From Gammaproteobacteria bacterium UBA2168 (GTDB taxonomy: Bacteria > Pseudomonadota > Gammaproteobacteria > Pseudomonadales > Azotimanducaceae), in NCBI GenBank assembly GCA_002327525.1, contig DCWG01000114.1, positions 1 through 17,555 on the forward strand: 17,555 nucleotides of DNA. The letters run 5' to 3'. This document shows positions 13,942 through 17,555 of this stretch, in pieces. Position 1 is the stretch's first letter. The number at the start of each line of letters is the position of its first letter. A model generated the notes under the pieces. It saw only the letters and a list, made by a program, of their open reading frames with translations, was not told the DNA's origin and searched no databases. A program made the translations under genes and the position numbers.

Positions 13942-14510
13942 ATGGCACTCATCACCGATATTGGCCACCGCATCCACGTGACGGGTATTAGTTCATCCGG
14001 CAAGAGCACATTGGGTGCACGTCTTCGGATGCACTCGATGTGCCATTCGTCGAACTGGACGCACTCAACTGGCTGCCGGACTGGCTGGGGTTGAACGCCA
14101 ACGACTCCGAGAAACTCATGCACAGCATCCGGTCCACCAGCGACGGCGACGGCTGGGTAGTGGCGGGATCCTACGCCGGTTGTTGTGAAAAGGCATTCTG
14201 GGACCGACTGCAAACTGTCATCTGACTGGACCTGCCCATGCCGGTTCTGCTGTGGCGTGCCCTGGCCCGCTTCTGGCGGCGCTGGCGCAGTCATGAGCTG
14301 CTGTGGAAGACGAACTACGAGAAGTTCTGGCCACAGCTCGCGGTGTGCAACGCAGACGACTCACTCGTGTGGTGGATTGTCACGCAACACAAACGCAAGC
14401 GCCGCGCCATGTACGCGCGCATGGCGGACCCACGTTGGCGCACGTGCGGTTCATCCGCCTAGCGCACATAGGTGAGATCGCGGAATTCGAGCAATCCTCA
14501 CGCGAAACAC
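13942..14510 (+). pseudogene. Adenylate-kinase-like P-loop NTPase gene with three small lesions
   Basis: From ATG 13942 the frame gives RIHVTGISSSGKSTLGARL, a Walker A motif (GxxxSGKST). A one-base loss near 14026 shifts the frame; restoring a G gives LADALDVPFVELDALNWLPD. TGA at 14223-14225 stands between QTVI and LDLPMPVLLWRALARFWRRW, where homologues have tryptophan (TGG). Another single G is missing at about 14438, after RMADPRW; restoring it continues HVRFIRLAHIGEIAEFE. The whole resembles the small topology-modulation (FlaR-like) or adenylate-kinase-related P-loop proteins of ~170-190 residues. The 3' end is uncertain because no clear family stop remains. It is close behind the broken ATC-hydrolase gene (38 bases) and probably shared its transcript. 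Confidence 0.82.
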
Positions 14511-14625
14511 CCATGTCAGGTCGAGTGCTTCAGCTCTCGCTGCCAGGCTATGCGGCACAACCCAACTACGACTACCGACTTGCCGCCATCCGATCCCGTG
14601 CCCTGGATCATGAGCGCTCTGGCCG

Positions 14626-15399
14626 TCACAGCGAACCCTCGATGCGCACGTTGAATCCGAGCTCATCCCGTTCGATACGGGCCCGAACGCCATAAACATC
14701 CGCCATGGTGTTCGCATTCAACGTCTGCGCGGGCGTTCCCTGTGCAACCACTCGGCCTGTATTCATCCAGACGAGGCGATCGGCGAATCGTACAGCAAGC
14801 GAGACGTCGTGCAGCACGACCAGTGCCCCGCCACCAGCAACCACGAACTGTCGAATCAGTTGTGCGATTCTGAGTTGATGCAGGGGGTCGAGCGCCGCTA
14901 CCGGTTCGTCCGCCACCAGCAGCGGCGTGCGCGCGGCGATGGCTCTCGCGAAGTGCATACGTGCAAGTTCGCCGCCTGAAAGCGTATCGGCACCTCTGTC
15001 GGCGAGGTGTTCGAGCTCACAGGATGCCATCGCATCCTGAACGGCCTCGGCATCCACCGAACCCAGACGGCCCAGTGCGGCGCCATGTGCGAAGCGCCCC
15101 AGGGCCACGACATCGCGCACCTTGTTGGGCCATGCCAGCAGGCGGTTCTGGGGCAGGTAAGAGATGCGCCTCGCCCTCTGGGCGGCTGGCAGCGTATAGC
15201 AGTCCTCTCCATCCAGCAGCACCGACCCGCTGGTAACCCCGGCAAGTCCCACCAAAACCTTGAGCAGCGAGGTCTTACCCGCACCGTTCGGCCCGAGAAT
15301 CGCGACGAGTTCGCCCGGCCGTAACGTCAGCGACACATCGTCTACCAGCGTTGCCCCGCCGGCCCGCACGGTTACCTGCCTTGCACTAAGCTCAGTCAT
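14626..15399 (-). CDS. ABC transporter ATP-binding protein (BtuD/FecE/HmuV type)
   Basis: This 257-residue ATPase is the last gene of the importer operon. Walker A is GPNGAGKTS near residues 37-45, the Q-loop is YLPQNR, the signature is LSGGELARMHFARAI, Walker B is LLVADEPVAALDP and the switch histidine is in VVLHDVSLAVRFAD. The order and spacing are those of cobalamin, siderophore and heme importer ATPases. Its start ATG overlaps the end of the permease gene by 8 bases, so translation is coupled. It would form a homodimer on the cytoplasmic face of the permease. Confidence 0.94.
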   Translation of the reverse strand: MTELSARQVTVRAGGATLVDDVSLTLRPGELVAILGPNGAGKTSLLKVLVGLAGVTSGSVLLDGEDCYTLPAAQRARRISYLPQNRLLAWPNKVRDVVALGRFAHGAALGRLGSVDAEAVQDAMASCELEHLADRGADTLSGGELARMHFARAIAARTPLLVADEPVAALDPLHQLRIAQLIRQFVVAGGGALVVLHDVSLAVRFADRLVWMNTGRVVAQGTPAQTLNANTMADVYGVRARIERDELGFNVRIEGSL

Positions 15400-16381
15400 A
15401 GGTCATCCGGCGTTGCATGGCGATCCAGACGAAGGCGGGCGCTCCGATGAGCGCTGCCACGACGCCCAGTTTGAGCTCGTTCACGGTAGGCAGGATTCTC
15501 ACACCGATGTCGGCGAGGACCAGTATGAGGCCCGCAAGCAACGCACTGGGAAGCAGGCTGCGTGCCGGATCGTGACCGACGATGGGCCGCACGATGTGCG
15601 GTGCAACGATTCCGACGAAACCGATTGCGCCCGCAAGTGCCACGGATGCACCTGTCGCAAGCCCTGCCCCGAGCACGACCGCGATACGCTGGCGCCGCAG
15701 GTCGAGCCCGATACCGCTGGCGGCTTCCTCGCCGAGCGTCAGCGCCGACAGACCCCGGCGATAGGCGAACAGGATGGCCAGACCCGCAATGACGAACGGC
15801 ATGGCAGTTTTGAGATCTTCGAAACTGCGGTTGGCCACCGAGCCGAGCAACCAGTTGATCATGTCTGCAAGCGAGAAGGGATTTGGCGCCAGGTTCAGCA
15901 GCAGCGACATCGCGGCCGCGGAAAAACTCGACAAACCGACACCGACCAGAATGAGCGTGACGACTGACTTTATGCGTATCGCGGCCACAGCCAGCAACGC
16001 CGTGGCAGCAAGTGCACCGAGAATGGCGTAGGCCGGCAGCAGGTACGCCGAACCGGCGGTCAACCCATAGTACAGTGCGAAAGTCGCCGACAGGGAAGCG
16101 GTGGCCGTCACCCCGAGTACGCCGGGCTCTGCCAGCGGATTGCGCAGCAGCCCCTGCAGCGCGGCGCCACTGGTGCCGAGCGCTGCACCCACCACGAACG
16201 CCGTCAGTGCCCTCGGCAGGCGGATCTGCCACACCACGATGCTGTCCCCGGGCGTGGCCTGTCCTAGAAAAGCCGCGAGCACGCGGGAGAATCCCATCGG
16301 CGTGGATCCCAACAAACAAGCAGCGAACATGGCCGCTACGCAAGCCACACCCAACAACGCGATCAGCTGGCGCGCGCTCAC
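15392..16381 (-). CDS. FecCD/BtuC-family ABC transporter permease
   Basis: This is a polytopic membrane protein of 329 residues from GTG 16381, normal for the family. The frame is open further upstream to 16525, but that would add a hydrophilic leader running through the preceding gene. GTG 16381 makes a GTGA overlap with the upstream stop and starts just before the first membrane segment (LIALLGVACVAAMFAACLLG). Family motifs are present: GAALQGLLRNPLAEPGVLG, LTLGEEAASGIGLDL, GFVGIVAPHIVRPIVGHDPA and the terminal ELKLGVVAALIGAPAFVWI. As a dimer with the ATPase it would carry a B12- or siderophore-like ligand across the inner membrane. Confidence 0.92.
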   Translation of the reverse strand: MSARQLIALLGVACVAAMFAACLLGSTPMGFSRVLAAFLGQATPGDSIVVWQIRLPRALTAFVVGAALGTSGAALQGLLRNPLAEPGVLGVTATASLSATFALYYGLTAGSAYLLPAYAILGALAATALLAVAAIRIKSVVTLILVGVGLSSFSAAAMSLLLNLAPNPFSLADMINWLLGSVANRSFEDLKTAMPFVIAGLAILFAYRRGLSALTLGEEAASGIGLDLRRQRIAVVLGAGLATGASVALAGAIGFVGIVAPHIVRPIVGHDPARSLLPSALLAGLILVLADIGVRILPTVNELKLGVVAALIGAPAFVWIAMQRRMTYD

Positions 16382-17196
16382 TCTTCGGCCATCTTCGCCG
16401 ACGCCAGGGCTTCGACGGCATCCAGCAGAAACCAGCTGCCGCAGGATGTCCACGCACCCTGCAACAGGACCGATGGCCGCTCGCTCATCTGACGCTTTGC
16501 AACCGGGTGGCGCATCGAGCTCCACATTGCCGGGCGATGTGCACCTGCATTAAAAAACGCTGCGGCAACGACGTCGGGAGTGTCATAGGCCAGGCGTTCG
16601 AGCGGAATCGCACGCCAACCCGGCTGTCCTTCGAAATTGCTGTACCCCGCGGCCCGCAGCATCTCATGCACCAGCGTACCGGGTCCGCTGGTCACACCGG
16701 TCGGCGTCATGTAGAGCGCCGTACGCGTCCCGGCCGAGGGACGAATACGGCTCAATCTCCGATCCATCTCGGCGGCGATCTCGCGGCCGCGCCCGGGTAC
16801 GCCGAGCCCTTCGGCTATCCGCAGCAACGCTTCGCGAATCGAATCCATGTCGTTCACAACGGGTACCTGCAATACCTCGATGCCGGCCTTCTCCAAAAAC
16901 CCAACCACACGCGGACCGCCGCCATAGGAGCGTACGACGAGACCCGGTGCCAGAATCAGTACGTCTTCCGCCACGGGCCGTACCCGACGCAGCCCCTCGG
17001 CGACATCGCGCATGTACGAAAAATGGCTGCCCGCATCGGGGGACACCGCCAGGATGCTCCCGCGCGGGAGGAGCTTCAGCACGAACTGATCAGCACAATA
17101 GTCGAGGCTGACCACTCGCCCGGTCACGCCTTGCGCAAAGCCCACCTGGCACATCGCGAGGGCCAACAGGGCGATCATGGTCATGCAGCGCATCAT
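16378..17196 (-). CDS. Periplasmic substrate-binding protein (BtuF/FecB type)
   Basis: The 272-residue protein has a signal peptide (1-21, hydrophobic core MIALLALAMCQVGFAQ) and a class III binding-protein fold. The first lobe opens RVVSLDYCADQFVLKLLP, followed by ILAVSPDA and LVVRSYGGGPRVVGFLEKAG. A helical linker and a second lobe (GPGTLVHEMLRAAGYSN, IPLERLAYDTPDVV) follow. The cysteine in the signal peptide is not in a good lipobox, so a soluble periplasmic protein is more likely than a lipoprotein. The gene starts 7 bases after the receptor stop and overlaps the permease by 4 bases. The ligand is probably cobalamin or a related metal chelate; this cannot be decided from sequence alone. 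Confidence 0.9.
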   Translation of the reverse strand: MMRCMTMIALLALAMCQVGFAQGVTGRVVSLDYCADQFVLKLLPRGSILAVSPDAGSHFSYMRDVAEGLRRVRPVAEDVLILAPGLVVRSYGGGPRVVGFLEKAGIEVLQVPVVNDMDSIREALLRIAEGLGVPGRGREIAAEMDRRLSRIRPSAGTRTALYMTPTGVTSGPGTLVHEMLRAAGYSNFEGQPGWRAIPLERLAYDTPDVVAAAFFNAGAHRPAMWSSMRHPVAKRQMSERPSVLLQGAWTSCGSWFLLDAVEALASAKMAEE

Positions 17197-17203
17197 TGTT
17201 CCA

Positions 17204-17555
17204 TCAGAAATTCAACCTGGCCCCGAAGTATCCCGACAACCCCGGCGTACCGTAGCCCAGGACCTGCTGATACTCTTCATCGAGTAAATTCTCGATGCGC
17301 GCGAACAACTCGACGCTCGACGTCAACGCGTAGCGAGCGCTCAGATCCATACGGGTCCAGGCGTCGACCGTTCCGTTCGGATCGCGCTCTTCGTCGTTGT
17401 ACCTCACCAGCAGCGCACCGCTGAGGCGCCCGTCTGGGTTCAGCGACAACCGAAGGTTGCCGGAATGCCTCGGCATGCGGATCAGCCTGTCACCGTGGCC
17501 GTCCTCCGCATCCACGTAGGTGTAGCTCAGCGAGGCGTCGAGCCAGTCTGTCAAC
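17204..17555 (-). CDS. TonB-dependent outer-membrane receptor (C-terminal part, BtuB-like)
   Basis: About 116 C-terminal residues are in the window; the gene begins beyond the right edge. The visible part is beta-barrel: DASLSYTYVDAEDG, then RMPRHSGNLRLSL, then ELFARIENLLDEEYQQVLGY, and a final strand SGYFGARLNF ending in the terminal phenylalanine recognised by the BAM complex. NLLDEEY and the last strand are standard TonB-receptor signatures. Its place as first gene before a BtuF-like protein, permease and ATPase suggests cobalamin uptake; other chelates are possible. The plug domain and TonB box are outside the window. Confidence 0.9.
   Translation of the reverse strand, partial: LTDWLDASLSYTYVDAEDGHGDRLIRMPRHSGNLRLSLNPDGRLSGALLVRYNDEERDPNGTVDAWTRMDLSARYALTSSVELFARIENLLDEEYQQVLGYGTPGLSGYFGARLNF

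Noticed and set aside
10421..14225. Stop-codon reassignment, selenocysteine or pyrrolysine as explanation for in-frame stops
   Set aside because: All three stop codons (TAG 10421, TAA 13664, TGA 14223) appear as interruptions, in genes that also carry frameshifts or truncations, while intact neighbours end normally. No SECIS-like context or relevant enzyme family is involved.
15396..16457. Second minus-strand frame overlapping the permease
   Set aside because: The translation is Arg/Gly/Ala-rich without membrane segments; the permease frame has the FecCD motifs.
16382..16525. Upstream extension of the permease to a start at 16525
   Set aside because: The added residues are hydrophilic, overlap the binding-protein gene by about 150 bases, and are not part of the family; the GTGA overlap at 16378-16381 is the natural start.
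16012..17424. Long plus-strand open frame opposite the importer operon
   Set aside because: It crosses three well-supported minus-strand genes and is rich in Arg, Pro and His, as expected for antisense of GC-rich coding DNA.
1..17555. Mobile element, prophage, CRISPR array or tRNA gene
   Set aside because: No transposase, integrase, terminal inverted repeats, regularly spaced repeats or tRNA-like cloverleaf was recognised on reading both strands, so gene decay here is not visibly linked to a mobile element.

Overview
This is a GC-rich (by eye about 60% G+C) chromosomal window from a Gram-negative bacterium. A TonB-dependent outer-membrane receptor, a periplasmic binding protein and two secreted enzymes with Sec-type signal peptides support this. 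The gene content (CaiB-type CoA transferase, 2-hydroxyacyl-CoA lyase, sulfatase, glutamine-synthetase-like ligase, MetE-core protein) would fit an environmental, probably marine, proteobacterium. That lineage call is inference. I found no tRNA, rRNA, insertion sequence, integrase or CRISPR array.

Layout. Left edge (1-3.0 kb): the start of a DsbA/kappa-GST-like 2-hydroxychromene-2-carboxylate isomerase (minus strand, runs off the left end), a C-terminal scrap of an enoyl-CoA hydratase, and a secreted class C beta-lactamase-fold serine hydrolase with N-terminal calcium-binding repeats. Then (3.0-5.8 kb): a possible DUF3179-like fragment, an intact single-domain MetE-type methyltransferase, an internally deleted paralogue of the same family, and an unrecognised minus-strand reading frame. 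Middle (5.8-10.8 kb): a plus-strand run of CoA transferase, 2-hydroxyacyl-CoA lyase and secreted sulfatase, followed by a broken metallo-beta-lactamase-fold gene. Next (10.8-13.2 kb): a glutamine-synthetase-family ligase on the minus strand, divergent from a two-domain VOC protein. Then (13.2-14.5 kb): two genes interrupted by small lesions, an ATC-hydrolase-family gene and an adenylate-kinase-like P-loop gene. Right edge (14.6-17.6 kb): a minus-strand, translationally coupled operon for a TonB receptor, periplasmic binding protein, FecCD/BtuC permease and ATPase, most like a cobalamin or metal-chelate importer.

How the genes may work together. The CoA transferase and the lyase form a plausible pair. 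One would activate a 2-hydroxy acid with CoA. The other would cleave it to an aldehyde plus formyl-CoA, which could in turn serve as the CoA donor. The lyase resembles human HACL1 over its whole length, but it has glycine where HACL and oxalyl-CoA decarboxylase carry a substrate-contacting tyrosine.

The most striking pattern in the window is gene decay. At least five genes are truncated, internally deleted, frameshifted or stopped, interspersed with fully intact operons. Several could be restored by one to three base changes. This suggests either recent relaxed selection (for example a lifestyle change) or consensus errors in the assembly.
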